From an uncultured Alkaliphilus sp. (lineage in GTDB: Bacteria > Bacillota > Clostridia > Peptostreptococcales > Natronincolaceae): a DNA stretch of 64,000 nucleotides. The notes under the pieces are model-generated. The model searched no databases, was not told where the DNA came from, and saw only the letters and a program-made list of their open reading frames with translations. Position numbers and translations under genes: made by a program. Shown here one piece after another: positions 33,762 through 43,224 of this stretch (positions are counted from its first letter, which is position 1; every line of letters begins with the position of its first letter). Where the stretch lies: the NCBI GenBank assembly GCA_938074565.1, contig CALJEQ010000006.1, forward strand, positions 372,001 to 436,000. The letters are read 5' to 3'.

Positions 33762-33775
33762 AGTAAACGTTTTCA
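33762..33775 (+). promoter_or_regulatory. cre/LacI-type operator candidate before tetR
   Basis: AGTAAACGTTTTCA agrees with the catabolite-response consensus TGWAANCGNTNWCA at 13 of 14 positions. A site downstream of the promoter would block elongation. It could be read by CcpA or by the LacI-type regulator of this locus. Confidence 0.55.
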
Positions 33776-33818
33776 ATTGAATAATAGCAAGTTTTTATAT
33801 AACTGGGAGGGTGAAAAA

Positions 33819-34478
33819 ATGGATTTAAAAACTAAAAGGCAAATGGAATTAGAATATCAAAAAGAACAGAGAAAAGAAGAAGTAATAAAAGTAGCCATAC
33901 AAGTTTTTAAAGAACAAGGTATAGAAAACACCAAAATGACAGATATAGCCCAAAGAGCAGAAGTGGGGGTTGCTACAGTTTATAGATACTTCAATAATAA
34001 AGCAGAATTAGTAATAGGTGCTGCCACATGGCTATGGGAAGAAGAAATGAATAATATATTTCTCGGCTTTTATGATAACAGTTTTAGTCAACTTAATGGA
34101 GCAGGGAAAGTTAGAAAAGTATTAAGTATCTTTATTAATTTATATCGAAATTACCCAGAAGTAATATCCTTTTTAGAGCATTTTGATAATTACGTGATAA
34201 AAGAACAAATATCCTTAGATAAACTTACAAATTACGAAAAAAGTATAATAGATATAAAAGTTATAACGTTGGACGCGTTAGAGGAGGGGAAAAAAGACGG
34301 ATCGATAAAAGAAACCATTGACAATAACGCCTTTTATTTTACAATAACCCATACTTTAATGAGTCTAAGTCAAAAACTAATTCTTAGGGGAGCGGTATTA
34401 GAAAGTGATAGTGAAGTAAGTGGAGAAATGGAATTAGATTTATTAATAGAAATGGCAATGTCATATGTTAGCAATTAG
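33819..34478 (+). CDS. TetR-family transcriptional regulator
   Basis: The 219-residue protein has the TetR N-terminal DNA-binding domain (about 20-70): VIKVAIQVFKEQGIENTKMTDIAQRAEVGVATVYRYF as helix-turn-helix, split here over two standard helices. A helical ligand and dimer domain follows. GGGAGGGTGA before ATG 33819 sets the start. It is the first gene of the galactoside locus, 32 bases before the symporter gene. It probably controls that symporter and the glycosidase behind it. The ligand is unknown. Confidence 0.87.
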   Translation: MDLKTKRQMELEYQKEQRKEEVIKVAIQVFKEQGIENTKMTDIAQRAEVGVATVYRYFNNKAELVIGAATWLWEEEMNNIFLGFYDNSFSQLNGAGKVRKVLSIFINLYRNYPEVISFLEHFDNYVIKEQISLDKLTNYEKSIIDIKVITLDALEEGKKDGSIKETIDNNAFYFTITHTLMSLSQKLILRGAVLESDSEVSGEMELDLLIEMAMSYVSN

Positions 34479-34510
34479 TAAAAATAAAATAAGTTAGAAG
34501 GAGGATTACT

Positions 34511-35881
34511 GTGAAAGAAAAATTGCCTTTATCTAAACAAATCTCATATTCAATGGGACAACTGGGCTGGTCTTTACTTTCGGGTATAATAACCACCTAT
34601 TTAGTGTTTTATTATATTCCAACAGAAAAATCAGGCATTGGTGTAGCAATTCCTCAAATCGCAATTTTTGGTTTCTTATCAATTATAGGTCTAATTACAA
34701 TGATTGGAAGGTTTTTTGATGCAGTAACAGACCCTTGGATAGCCACCCTAAGCGATAGAAGTAAATCAAAAAGAGGAAGAAGAATTTCATATATGCTTAA
34801 AGCTTCAATTCCTTTTGCTGTTTTTACAGTATTGGTCTTTTGGAATCCTGTTAGTGGGGAAAGTATCATTAATTCAGTGTTTTTAGCTGTTACATTGCTT
34901 TTGTTTTACCTCTTCTTAACTATGTATGTAACTCCATATTTTGCATTGTTATCGGAATTAGGGCATACACCAGAGGAAAGAATTAATCTTTCAACTTATA
35001 TTTCAGTAACTTGGTTTTTAGGCTTCGCCATTGCCTCACAAGCTCCGTTGTTGTGGAATTTCTTTAATAACATGGGCTATGGAAAAGAAACTTCCATAAG
35101 AATGGCATTTTCCGTTTTTGCCTTATTGGGACTAGTGTTTCTATTAATACCAGTTTTTACAATTGACGAGAAAAGATACTGCGAGTCTGTCCCATCAGAA
35201 GTTAAAATGATGGACTCTATTAAAGCAACTTTTAGAAATAAAGAATTTACCATATTTGTTTTTTCAGACTTAGTTTATTGGATTGCTTTAACAATATTTC
35301 AAAATGCCTTATTGTACTACACAACAGTTTTATTGGATAAGCCAGAAGAAATGTTGGGAATATTACTGGTATTACTAGGAGTAGGCTCTTTCTTATTTTA
35401 CGTGCCAGTAAATTTTGTAGCCAAGAGATTTGGAAAAAAGAGACTACTTATTTTTGGTTTTATGATGTTTTTCATTATCTACTTATTTGGTTTCTTTCTT
35501 GGAAAAATGCCTATTTCTACCACCATACAAGCGTATTTACTGGTTATTTTAGCCTCCATACCTATGGCGATATTTGGAATACTCCCCAATGTTGTAGTGG
35601 CTGATATAGCAGAATACGATGCACAAAAGACAGGTGTAAGGAGAGAAGCTATGTTTTTTGGAACCCGTACCTTTATGTCTAAAATCGGACAAATGATTTC
35701 CATGTTTATTCTAAGTGCGTTACTGCTGTTGAATAAAAATGGTAGTAATGAAATTGGTATACGTTTAACTACTGTTTTTGCTGCTGTTTTTTCTTTGCTT
35801 GGTCTAGTTCTTCTATTAATGTATAACGAAGAAAAGATAATTAAAGGGATTTTACAAAATGAAAAAGTGGGAAATCAATAG
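34511..35881 (+). CDS. GPH-family sugar:cation symporter (melibiose carrier type)
   Basis: The 456-residue protein has 12 predicted membrane segments and the signature features of glycoside-pentoside-hexuronide carriers: SYSMGQLGWSL at the start, GRFFDAVTDPWIATLSDRSKSKRGRR after the second helix (split over the loop), and a central cytoplasmic loop. Such carriers import galactosides or other glycosides with Na+ or H+. Its neighbour is an alpha-galactosidase remnant, so melibiose, raffinose-type sugars or galactosyl compounds are likely substrates. The start is GTG 34511 behind AAGGAGGAT. Confidence 0.87.
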   Translation: MKEKLPLSKQISYSMGQLGWSLLSGIITTYLVFYYIPTEKSGIGVAIPQIAIFGFLSIIGLITMIGRFFDAVTDPWIATLSDRSKSKRGRRISYMLKASIPFAVFTVLVFWNPVSGESIINSVFLAVTLLLFYLFLTMYVTPYFALLSELGHTPEERINLSTYISVTWFLGFAIASQAPLLWNFFNNMGYGKETSIRMAFSVFALLGLVFLLIPVFTIDEKRYCESVPSEVKMMDSIKATFRNKEFTIFVFSDLVYWIALTIFQNALLYYTTVLLDKPEEMLGILLVLLGVGSFLFYVPVNFVAKRFGKKRLLIFGFMMFFIIYLFGFFLGKMPISTTIQAYLLVILASIPMAIFGILPNVVVADIAEYDAQKTGVRREAMFFGTRTFMSKIGQMISMFILSALLLLNKNGSNEIGIRLTTVFAAVFSLLGLVLLLMYNEEKIIKGILQNEKVGNQ

Positions 35882-35904
35882 CTAACTAATCTAAATTAGT
35901 TAGC
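35881..35904 (+). other. Perfect inverted repeat between symporter and alpha-galactosidase genes
   Basis: GCTAACTAAT and ATTAGTTAGC pair perfectly around a 4-base loop, starting at the last base of the symporter stop codon. There is no T-run, so it is more likely a weak terminator or an mRNA-stabilising hairpin than a full stop. Confidence 0.55.
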
Positions 35905-35956
35905 ACAAAACATTTGAAAATAATTATAAAAGTTAAATAGGATGTGAGAAAAGGAT

Positions 35957-37746
35957 ATGTTTGAAATTATAGAGACACATTTCACTTATGAAATAAACGG
36001 AGAAAAGAAATCTTGTTCGCTTAACAATGATATTTGGAATGATGATTTTAAAGGAAGGGTTAGTTTAATTAAAGAAAATCAATATACTAAACTAAAGCTT
36101 TCTATAGAGCCCTTTAAAGAAATAAAAATTCATAAACTCTATATTACGATACCTTTTATCTTTAATAATAATCACAGAATTTATGTTAATGGTTATTAGT
36201 CATGGACAGACAGTAGAGAGTTTTTTATAGATGAGAAAATGAAAAGTATAACAAAGTTGGCAACACCTATAATGATGAAATACCATTTTGATAAGTATGG
36301 TGATTATACCTTCAAAAAATATTCAAGAAAGACTGGAGAATTTCATGGGTATACCTATAGCTATATTCGAGAAGGTAATAATTTAAGCCTAATAGGATCT
36401 TTGTCTGAAAGAAGTGGTTACACCATTATTGAGGAGTCTGTAAAGCGAAATGAAATTGTTATCAATAAAGAATGTGAAGGTATCACTATTAAAAAAGAAT
36501 ATGTACCCTTTGAATTAGTATGGGTTAATGGAACTGAAAGTCAAGTATTTGATACATATTTTGACTTAATGAACATCAAAAAGCCCAATAGTAAACCAAT
36601 GACTGGGTGGACCAGTTGGTATAATTACTATCAAAACATAAATCAAGACATTATACTAGAAAATCTTCATAACTTTAAAACCTATAATAAAAAAATAGAT
36701 GTATTTCAAGTAGATGATGGTTTTCAAACAGCTGTAGGGGATTGGCTTTCTGTGGATATTAATAAATTTCCAAAGGGTATGAAATTTATTGCAGATGAAA
36801 TAAAAAAGGAAGGATGCAAGGCGGGCATTTGGTTAGCACCTTTTGTTTGCGAAACAGACTCTTCCATCTTTAAAGAAAAAAGACACTGGATACTAAAAGA
36901 TGAAAAAGGAGATTTGGTTCTTGCAGGAAGCAACTGGAGTCGCTTTTATGCCCTAGATATATACAACCAAGAAGTAAGGGAATACTAAAGTATGTTTTTA
37001 ATGTTGTTCTAAATAATTGGGGTTATGATATGGTTAAACTTGATTTCTTGTATGCTGTTTGCTTAATTCCTAGAAAAGATAAAACAAGGGGTCAAATAAT
37101 GACAGAAGCAATGGAATTTCTTAGAGAATGCGTTGGAGAAAAACTTATACTTGGTTGTGGTGTTCCATTAGGACCTTCCTTTGGATTAGTAGATTACTGT
37201 AGAATTGGTTGTGATGTGGGCCTAGATTGGGATGATAAATTCTATATGAGACGACTTCACAGGGAAAGAATATCAACCATCAATTCCATAAAAAATGCAA
37301 TTGGAAGAAGACATCTTAATGGTAGAGCTTTTTGGAATGATCCTGATGTGTTTCTTTTACGAGAGGACAATATTAGTTTATCATCAACCCAAAGAGAAAC
37401 ACTATCCATTGTAAATCAACTATTTGGTAGTCTTCTGTTTACATCAGACAATATCAATAGATATGATCATAACATGAATTTATTTTTTGATTATATTATG
37501 AATTTAAAAGAAAAAGAAATAAGCAGTGTGGAAGTAAATACTAATGGTTTGGTGGAAGTTATTTATATTGTAGAGGGGAAGAATTACCTTGCTCTATTTA
37601 ACTTAGATAAACTAAATTCATCTTATAAAAACCAGTATAAAACCCTAAGAGAAGTTTTTTATGACAAAGAAAGTGTATTAATGGAGGAAAAAGAAATTCT
37701 AGGACTTAAACCTTATCAAAGCAGAATATTTTTAGTAGAAAAATAG
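35957..37746 (+). pseudogene. GH36 alpha-galactosidase, broken by an amber codon and a frameshift
   Basis: Three frame pieces (35957-36199, 36200-36988 and 36990-37746) together read as one GH36 alpha-galactosidase. The first break is TAG 36197-36199 inside the family segment NGY-SWTDSREF, where relatives have NGYQSW; a CAG to TAG change explains it, and the frame continues unchanged. The second is near 36984: after QEVREY the frame moves by one base, and the sequence then runs on as KYVFNVVLNNWGYDMVKLDFLYA, consistent with loss of one base. The nucleophile Asp in VKLDF and the GLDWDD region are present in the last piece. TAG is used as a normal stop elsewhere in the window, so recoding is unlikely. 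Confidence 0.88.
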
Positions 37747-37827
37747 AGTAAAAATAAAAGAAATAATTTTTAGATAAAGGAAATAGATATAAATTTATCG
37801 TTTCATAAGAGGGGGATAAGTAAACAC

Positions 37828-39282
37828 ATGGAAAGATCAAAAATTATCTTTGGTAACGAAATGTCAGAAAAAACTTATAGAAAGGCAGTAAAAGAAAAAA
37901 AGAAATATATCAAAAAGTTTGGAGACGATTCTCAAAAAGAATATCCTTTAGCAGTTCAACAAAACACTACTATGGGGCGTTACTTGGGAATAAATAATAT
38001 AGTAATAGGTCATGGAGAAGCATTAGATGTAGAAAAAGGAATCGTTATAGGTAACATTAGAATGGGTTTTGGTCATTACCGTATTTCAATGGCTATTGCA
38101 TCTGCTGCCAATGCAATGGGTTATACACCCTATTGGTTTGATTTACATTCTTATAGTCAAACAACAGGAGGGAAAATTATTGCCCATTTAAATGACTTGT
38201 ACTCTTTAGGTTCAAGACTTTCACAAAAGTATTACCTATTTAACAAGTTCTATTGGGAACCCCTTAATTCAGAGGGTTTCAAAAAGTTATCCTACAATGC
38301 AATAGATCAAAAAGTGGCAGAATTAATGACACCTATTTATAAAAATATTCCTAAAGACATGCCACTAATAGCAACCCATGTATGGCCTGCTCAAGCCGCC
38401 ATACATGCAGGAGTAGAAACTGTGGTAAATGTCATTCCAGATAATTGGCCTATGGGGTTACACTTGGCGGAGGGTTCAATCCATACAGTTCAAACACCAT
38501 CATCCTATTTTGGATATAAAACCCTTAAGGGAATGGATGGTAAGAAAATGTTAAAACCAATTCCAGAGGAAGAAATTTACGAAGTAGGTCATTATATAGA
38601 CCATGAATTAGTAGTAAATTTAGAAGAAGACTGTAATAAAAGACTACAGCGAATTAAGGAAGATAAAGCTAAAAGAATACTATTAACCGTTGGTGGAGCA
38701 GGAGCACAGAAGGAAATATTTGTAGAAATAATTAAAAAGATTATTCCTTTAGTTAAAAACAATAAGGTAGTTTTTTATATTAACGTTGGAGATCATAAAA
38801 ATGTTTATGATGACTTATGTAAAGCGGTTCCAGAATTAGATAATTTAACAGAAAAATATTTTGATGATTGGGATAACACCTGCACTTTCGCAGAAAAGGC
38901 TTTAAATGAAGAAGTATCAGGAATCCATGCCTTTTACCATGAAGACATTTTTGCAGCAGTGTATTCTTCAAATTTATTGATGCGTTCGGCAGATCTTCTT
39001 ATAACAAAACCTAGCGAATTAGCTTTTTATCCTATTCCTAAATTATTGATTAAAAGAGTAGGAGGACATGAAGCATGGGGAGCTGTTAGGGCAGCAGAAA
39101 TTGGTGATGGTACTATTGAATGTGAAACAGTAGATGGCGTTTTACAAATGTTAGATTTAATGTTAGAGGAAGAAGATATATTAACAATGCATTGTGAGAA
39201 TATAATAAAAGCAAACAATATAGGGGTATATAATGGAGCTTATAGGGCAGTGGAGCTGGCAGTAAAAGATAGGGGGGTTTAG
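37828..39282 (+). CDS. Conserved GT-B-like protein, function unknown (MGDG synthase/MurG-like fold suspected)
   Basis: The 484-residue soluble protein has no signal peptide. Around residue 72-90 it has VIGNIRMGFGHYRIS, like the glycine-rich acceptor loop of GT-B enzymes such as MurG and monogalactosyldiacylglycerol synthase. Near residue 290 is ILLTVGGAGAQKE, like their donor-domain start, and ADLLITKPSELAFYPIPKLLIKRVGGHE near 390-410 resembles their donor-binding loop. I cannot assign the family with certainty. AGAGGGGGAT precedes ATG 37828. Only four bases separate it from the hydrolase gene that follows, so the two act together, inside a galactoside locus. Confidence 0.55.
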   Translation: MERSKIIFGNEMSEKTYRKAVKEKKKYIKKFGDDSQKEYPLAVQQNTTMGRYLGINNIVIGHGEALDVEKGIVIGNIRMGFGHYRISMAIASAANAMGYTPYWFDLHSYSQTTGGKIIAHLNDLYSLGSRLSQKYYLFNKFYWEPLNSEGFKKLSYNAIDQKVAELMTPIYKNIPKDMPLIATHVWPAQAAIHAGVETVVNVIPDNWPMGLHLAEGSIHTVQTPSSYFGYKTLKGMDGKKMLKPIPEEEIYEVGHYIDHELVVNLEEDCNKRLQRIKEDKAKRILLTVGGAGAQKEIFVEIIKKIIPLVKNNKVVFYINVGDHKNVYDDLCKAVPELDNLTEKYFDDWDNTCTFAEKALNEEVSGIHAFYHEDIFAAVYSSNLLMRSADLLITKPSELAFYPIPKLLIKRVGGHEAWGAVRAAEIGDGTIECETVDGVLQMLDLMLEEEDILTMHCENIIKANNIGVYNGAYRAVELAVKDRGV

Positions 39283-39286
39283 GCTT

Positions 39287-40219
39287 GTGGCAAATGAGGA
39301 GATAAAAGAAGGTTTTTTCATCCAAGGGAAGGATAATAAAAGTATTTACCTTCATTGCTGGGAAAATGTTAAGAATCCCAGGGCTGTAATTCAAATTTTT
39401 CACGGGATGGCAGAACATGGAGGTAGGTATAAACAATTCGCAGAATACCTAAACAAAAAAGGTTATGCTGTATATGCTGATGATCATAGGGGTCATGGTA
39501 AAACGGCAGGGTCAAAAGAAGAATATGGGTATATTGGAGAAGATGGATTTAATAAAATTGTTGAAGATGAATATATTATTAAAGATTATATACAAAAGAA
39601 ACATAAAGGGTTACCTATTATTATTTTTGGACATAGCTTTGGTTCTTTCATAGCACAAGAGTTTATTCTACGTTATGGAAGTGAGTTGGCGGGGGTAATA
39701 TTATGTGGTTCAGCTGCTAGAAGTGGGCCAGAGATTGTTGCAGGTAGGTTAGTTTCATACATTGAAAAAAGTTTGTTTGGAGAAAAGAAGAAAAGTAAAT
39801 TGTTAGACTTTTTAACTTTCAGGAGTTACAATAAACACTTTAAGAACAGCCAGTCAAAATCATGGTTATGTTCCAATGAAGAGGCTGTAATTAAATATGC
39901 AGAAGACCCATTTTGTGGAGGGCTTGTAACTGCTAGTTTTTACCATGAACTATTTAAAGGTATTTCTAAACTATATAAAAACGAAAGATTATCTAATATT
40001 CCTAAACATTTACCCATATATATTATTGCAGGGGAAGACGACCCTGTGGGTAATTTTGGAGTTTTAGTAAAAAAGCTTTATAATAAATACTTGAATATAG
40101 GTATGTCAAATATTGAGCTAAAACTTTACAAGAAGTGTAGACATGAGTTGCTTAATGAGGTTAACAAAGATGAAATTTATAGTGAAATTATTAAATGGAT
40201 TAGTGATATTAAATTATAA
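39287..40219 (+). CDS. Alpha/beta hydrolase, monoacylglycerol lipase-like
   Basis: The 310-residue cytosolic protein has the oxyanion-hole region IFHGMAEHGGRY, the DDHRGHGKTAG segment and the nucleophile elbow IIFGHSFGS, all typical of the monoacylglycerol lipase/lysophospholipase group. The likely Asp lies in IAGEDDPVGN and the likely His in CRHELLNE. No signal peptide is visible, so the ester substrate should be intracellular or membrane-derived. The start is GTG 39287, behind AGGGGGG that lies inside the end of the previous gene; translation is coupled. Confidence 0.82.
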   Translation: MANEEIKEGFFIQGKDNKSIYLHCWENVKNPRAVIQIFHGMAEHGGRYKQFAEYLNKKGYAVYADDHRGHGKTAGSKEEYGYIGEDGFNKIVEDEYIIKDYIQKKHKGLPIIIFGHSFGSFIAQEFILRYGSELAGVILCGSAARSGPEIVAGRLVSYIEKSLFGEKKKSKLLDFLTFRSYNKHFKNSQSKSWLCSNEEAVIKYAEDPFCGGLVTASFYHELFKGISKLYKNERLSNIPKHLPIYIIAGEDDPVGNFGVLVKKLYNKYLNIGMSNIELKLYKKCRHELLNEVNKDEIYSEIIKWISDIKL

Positions 40220-40298
40220 GTAATGATTCTTAGTAAACTAGAAAAAATATTTTGATTTGTGTTAAATGAGTAAAAAAGATGATAGTTATATTTTGTGT

Positions 40299-40312
40299 AC
40301 TAAAATTTTAGT
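40299..40312. promoter_or_regulatory. Palindromic operator, upstream copy
   Basis: ACTAAAATTTTAGT is a perfect 14-bp palindrome and is identical to one at 40488-40501. Two exact copies 189 bp apart in the same intergenic region suggest a repressor binding both, possibly with looping. The 334-bp gap also holds a weaker ACTAAATTTTATT-like element near 40446 and otherwise A/T-rich sequence. Confidence 0.6.
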
Positions 40313-40477
40313 AAAAAAAATAAAATGTTTTACTAAATAAAAAATTATCACACTTAATTTGACTTAATATAGGTATTACAATAGTTTTAACAATAATATA
40401 CCTGTTGATTTTGTAGGTATATTAGTATATAATTTAGCTAATACTACTAAATTTTATTAAAAAAATTACAAAAGGTA

Positions 40478-40506
40478 TTGACTTTTAACTAAAATTTTAG
40501 TAGATT
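40478..40506 (+). promoter_or_regulatory. mglB promoter overlapped by the downstream palindromic operator
   Basis: TTGACT (40478-40483) and TAGATT (40501-40506) have a 17-base spacer. The palindrome ACTAAAATTTTAGT (40488-40501) fills the spacer, where a bound protein would block RNA polymerase. Confidence 0.65.
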
Positions 40507-40517
40507 CATATTAAGCA

Positions 40518-40531
40518 GGAAAACGCTTTCA
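40518..40531 (+). promoter_or_regulatory. cre/LacI-type operator candidate before mglB
   Basis: GGAAAACGCTTTCA matches the cre consensus at 13 of 14 positions and lies just downstream of the promoter, 22 bases before the GTG start. It differs from the consensus at the same first position as the site before tetR. Confidence 0.6.
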
Positions 40532-40553
40532 AAAAATTAAAGGGGGAATTTCA

Positions 40554-41588
40554 GTGAAAAAGATGTTGGCATTATTAATGGCTGCAACTATGGTATTTTC
40601 TTTAGCAGCATGTGGTTCTAAAACTACAACAAGTGGTGGTGAAGAAGGACTACCTAAAATTGGAGTTACTATTTATAAGTATGACGATAACTTCATGTCA
40701 TTTGTACGTCGTGCAATTGATACAAGTGCAGAGGGTAGAGCTGAATTATCTATGAACGATTCTCAAAACAATCAAGCAACTCAAAATGAGCAAGTTGATA
40801 TTATGATTTCTAAAGGTGCAAAGTCATTGGCAATCAACCTAGTTGACCCACAAGCTGCACCAACAATTATTGCAAAAGCAAAAGCAGCTAACTTACCTGT
40901 TATTTTCTTTAACAAAGAACCAGAAGCTAGCGTATTAAAATCTTACGATAAAGCTTGGTATGTTGGTACAGCATCTGCTGAAGCAGGTATTATTCAAGGA
41001 CAACTAGTAGCAGAAGCTTGGAAAGTAAATCCAGAGTGGGACAAAAATGGCGATGGAAAAATGCAATTCGTATTATTAAAAGGCGAACCAGGACATCCAG
41101 ATGCTGAAGCAAGAACTAAATTTGCTATTGAAGAAATTACAAAAGCTGGAATTGAAGTTGTAGAATTAGAACTTCAAACTGGTATGTGGGATAGTGTTAA
41201 AGGTAAAGAGTTAATGGATGCTTGGTTAGCTAAGCATGGTGATAGTATTGAATTTGTTATTGCCAACAATGATGGTATGGCTTTAGGTGCTGTTCAATCA
41301 TTAAAGGCTAATGGATACTTCACTGGAGATAAGTATGTTCCAGTTGTAGGAGTAGATGCTATTCCAGATGCATTAGAGCAAATTAAAGAAGGATTAATGT
41401 TAGGAACAGTACTAAATGATGCTAAAAACCAAGGTAAAGCTACATCAGACCTAGCTATCAATGCAGCATTAGGTAAAGATCCAGTTGAAGGAACAGAATG
41501 GAAATTAGATGAAAACAAAGCTGTTCGTGTACCATATGTTGGAATTACACTAGATAATATTTCAATTGCTGAAGAAGCTTATAAGTAA
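40554..41588 (+). CDS. mglB: Galactose/methyl-galactoside ABC transporter, substrate-binding lipoprotein
   Basis: The 344-residue protein has a lipoprotein signal ending in FSLAAC (lipid-bearing Cys20) and the two-lobe fold of sugar-binding proteins. It matches MglB: IGVTIYKYDDNFM at the start, the EF-hand-like calcium loop DKNGDGKMQF, FFNKEP, IANNDGMALGA and GVDAIPDALE. It captures D-galactose, D-glucose or galactosides such as galactosylglycerol outside the membrane. The start is GTG 40554 behind AAAGGGGGAA. It is separated from mglA by a strong hairpin that should leave mglB more highly expressed. Confidence 0.93.
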   Translation: MKKMLALLMAATMVFSLAACGSKTTTSGGEEGLPKIGVTIYKYDDNFMSFVRRAIDTSAEGRAELSMNDSQNNQATQNEQVDIMISKGAKSLAINLVDPQAAPTIIAKAKAANLPVIFFNKEPEASVLKSYDKAWYVGTASAEAGIIQGQLVAEAWKVNPEWDKNGDGKMQFVLLKGEPGHPDAEARTKFAIEEITKAGIEVVELELQTGMWDSVKGKELMDAWLAKHGDSIEFVIANNDGMALGAVQSLKANGYFTGDKYVPVVGVDAIPDALEQIKEGLMLGTVLNDAKNQGKATSDLAINAALGKDPVEGTEWKLDENKAVRVPYVGITLDNISIAEEAYK

Positions 41589-41620
41589 GCAACGTTAAAA
41601 GTTTAAAGAGTTTTATAATG

Positions 41621-41654
41621 AACAAGGATGCATGGGCATGCATCCTTGTTTTTC
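41621..41654 (+). terminator. Terminator/attenuator between mglB and mglA
   Basis: A perfect 13-bp stem AACAAGGATGCAT/ATGCATCCTTGTT with a 4-base loop is followed by T residues. It probably lets only part of the transcripts go on into mglA and mglC. Confidence 0.88.
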
Positions 41655-41683
41655 AAAGAGATATATAGAATGGGGTGTAACCT

Positions 41684-43207
41684 ATGAGTAAGGATCAAAC
41701 AGACACGAATCTAAATGAATACTTATTAGTAATGGAAAACATTTCAAAGGAATTTCCAGGTGTAAAGGCCCTTGATAATATACAATTAAAAGTACGTCCC
41801 GGTTCGGTACATGCATTAATGGGGGAAAATGGTGCAGGAAAATCTACACTTATGAAATGTTTATTCGGAATTTATCATGCTGACGAAGGTAACATCTTCT
41901 TAGAAGGTAATAAAGTAAGTTTTACTTCTGCTAGACAAGCATTAGACAATGGAGTATCAATGGTTCATCAAGAACTAAATCAAGTTCGTCAACGTAGTAT
42001 TATGGACAATATATGGTTAGGACGATACCCCAAAAAAGGGCTGTTCATAGATGAAGAAAAAATGTATGTAGACACAAAAACAATATTTGAAGACTTAGAT
42101 ATCCAATTAGACCCTAGAATGAAGGTTGAGAAATTAACGGTATCTGAAATGCAAATGGTTGAAATTGCAAAGGCAGTATCTTATAATTCGAAAATTATTG
42201 TAATGGATGAACCCACTTCTTCTCTAACCGAAAAGGAAGTAAATCATTTGTTTAAAATCATTAGTGCTTTAAGAGATAAGGGAGTTGGAATCATCTATAT
42301 TTCACATAAGATGGAAGAAATTCTTCAAATTTCTGACGATGTTACAGTAATGAGGGATGGTAAATGGATTGCCACCACACCAGCAGGTGAACTTACAACA
42401 GATAAAATCATTAATTTAATGGTTGGTAGAGACTTAACAAATCGTTTTCCAGAGAAAACTAATAAACCAGGTAAGGTGATTTTAAAGGTGGAGGGGTTAA
42501 CTGCCGCCTATCAACCTTCAATTAAAGACCTCTCTTTTGAATTAAGGAAGGGTGAAATATTAGGTGTAGCAGGTTTGGTTGGTTCTAAACGTACTGATAT
42601 TGTTGAATCGTTATTTGGTATTAGACATGTTAAGTCGGGAGAAGTTTATCTAAATGATAAAAAAGTTATTAATAACACACCTAAAGATGCCATTAAAAAT
42701 GGATTTGCTTTAGTAACAGAAGAACGAAGAGCCAACGGTATCTTTGGAATGTTAGATATAAGCTTTAACTCTACAATTGCTAATATGAATGACTATATCA
42801 ATAAGTTTGGAATTTATGATGAAGTTAAGAGCAAGGAAGACACTGAATGGGTTATAAAAAGTATGAGGGTTAAAACACCTTCAAGAAAAACCCATATCAA
42901 TACACTTTCTGGTGGTAATCAACAGAAGGTTATCATTGGTCGTTGGTTGCTAACGAAGCCAGATGTATTAATGTTGGATGAGCCAACCCGGGGAATAGAT
43001 GTTGGAGCAAAATATGAAATTTATCAACTAATCAATGAATTAGCAAATAAAGAAAAGGGTATTATTATGATTTCTTCTGAGATGCCAGAATTGCTAGGTG
43101 TGACAGACCGTATTCTAGTAATGAGTAATGGTAGAGTAGCAGGAATTGTAGAGACTAAGAATACAAATCAAGAAGAAATCTTACGCTTATCAGCTAAGTT
43201 TTTATAG
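41684..43207 (+). CDS. mglA: Galactose/methyl-galactoside ABC transporter, ATP-binding protein
   Basis: The 507-residue protein contains two fused ABC ATPase domains, as in MglA and RbsA. The first has Walker [11 protein letters not shown], a modified signature region ([14 protein letters not shown]) and Walker [12 protein letters not shown]. The second has a degenerate P-loop (GLVGSKRTD), the canonical [14 protein letters not shown] signature and [15 protein letters not shown]. This asymmetry is the family norm. It powers sugar import through MglC. The ATG at 41684 follows GGGGTG. Confidence 0.93.
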   Translation: MSKDQTDTNLNEYLLVMENISKEFPGVKALDNIQLKVRPGSVHALMGENGAGKSTLMKCLFGIYHADEGNIFLEGNKVSFTSARQALDNGVSMVHQELNQVRQRSIMDNIWLGRYPKKGLFIDEEKMYVDTKTIFEDLDIQLDPRMKVEKLTVSEMQMVEIAKAVSYNSKIIVMDEPTSSLTEKEVNHLFKIISALRDKGVGIIYISHKMEEILQISDDVTVMRDGKWIATTPAGELTTDKIINLMVGRDLTNRFPEKTNKPGKVILKVEGLTAAYQPSIKDLSFELRKGEILGVAGLVGSKRTDIVESLFGIRHVKSGEVYLNDKKVINNTPKDAIKNGFALVTEERRANGIFGMLDISFNSTIANMNDYINKFGIYDEVKSKEDTEWVIKSMRVKTPSRKTHINTLSGGNQQKVIIGRWLLTKPDVLMLDEPTRGIDVGAKYEIYQLINELANKEKGIIMISSEMPELLGVTDRILVMSNGRVAGIVETKNTNQEEILRLSAKFL

Positions 43208-43224
43208 GATAAGGAGTGATGGAA

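Noticed and set aside
36197..36199. In-frame TAG in the alpha-galactosidase read as pyrrolysine or another recoded residue
   Set aside because: TAG ends several intact genes in the window, relatives have Gln at this place, and the gene has a second, unrelated frameshift.
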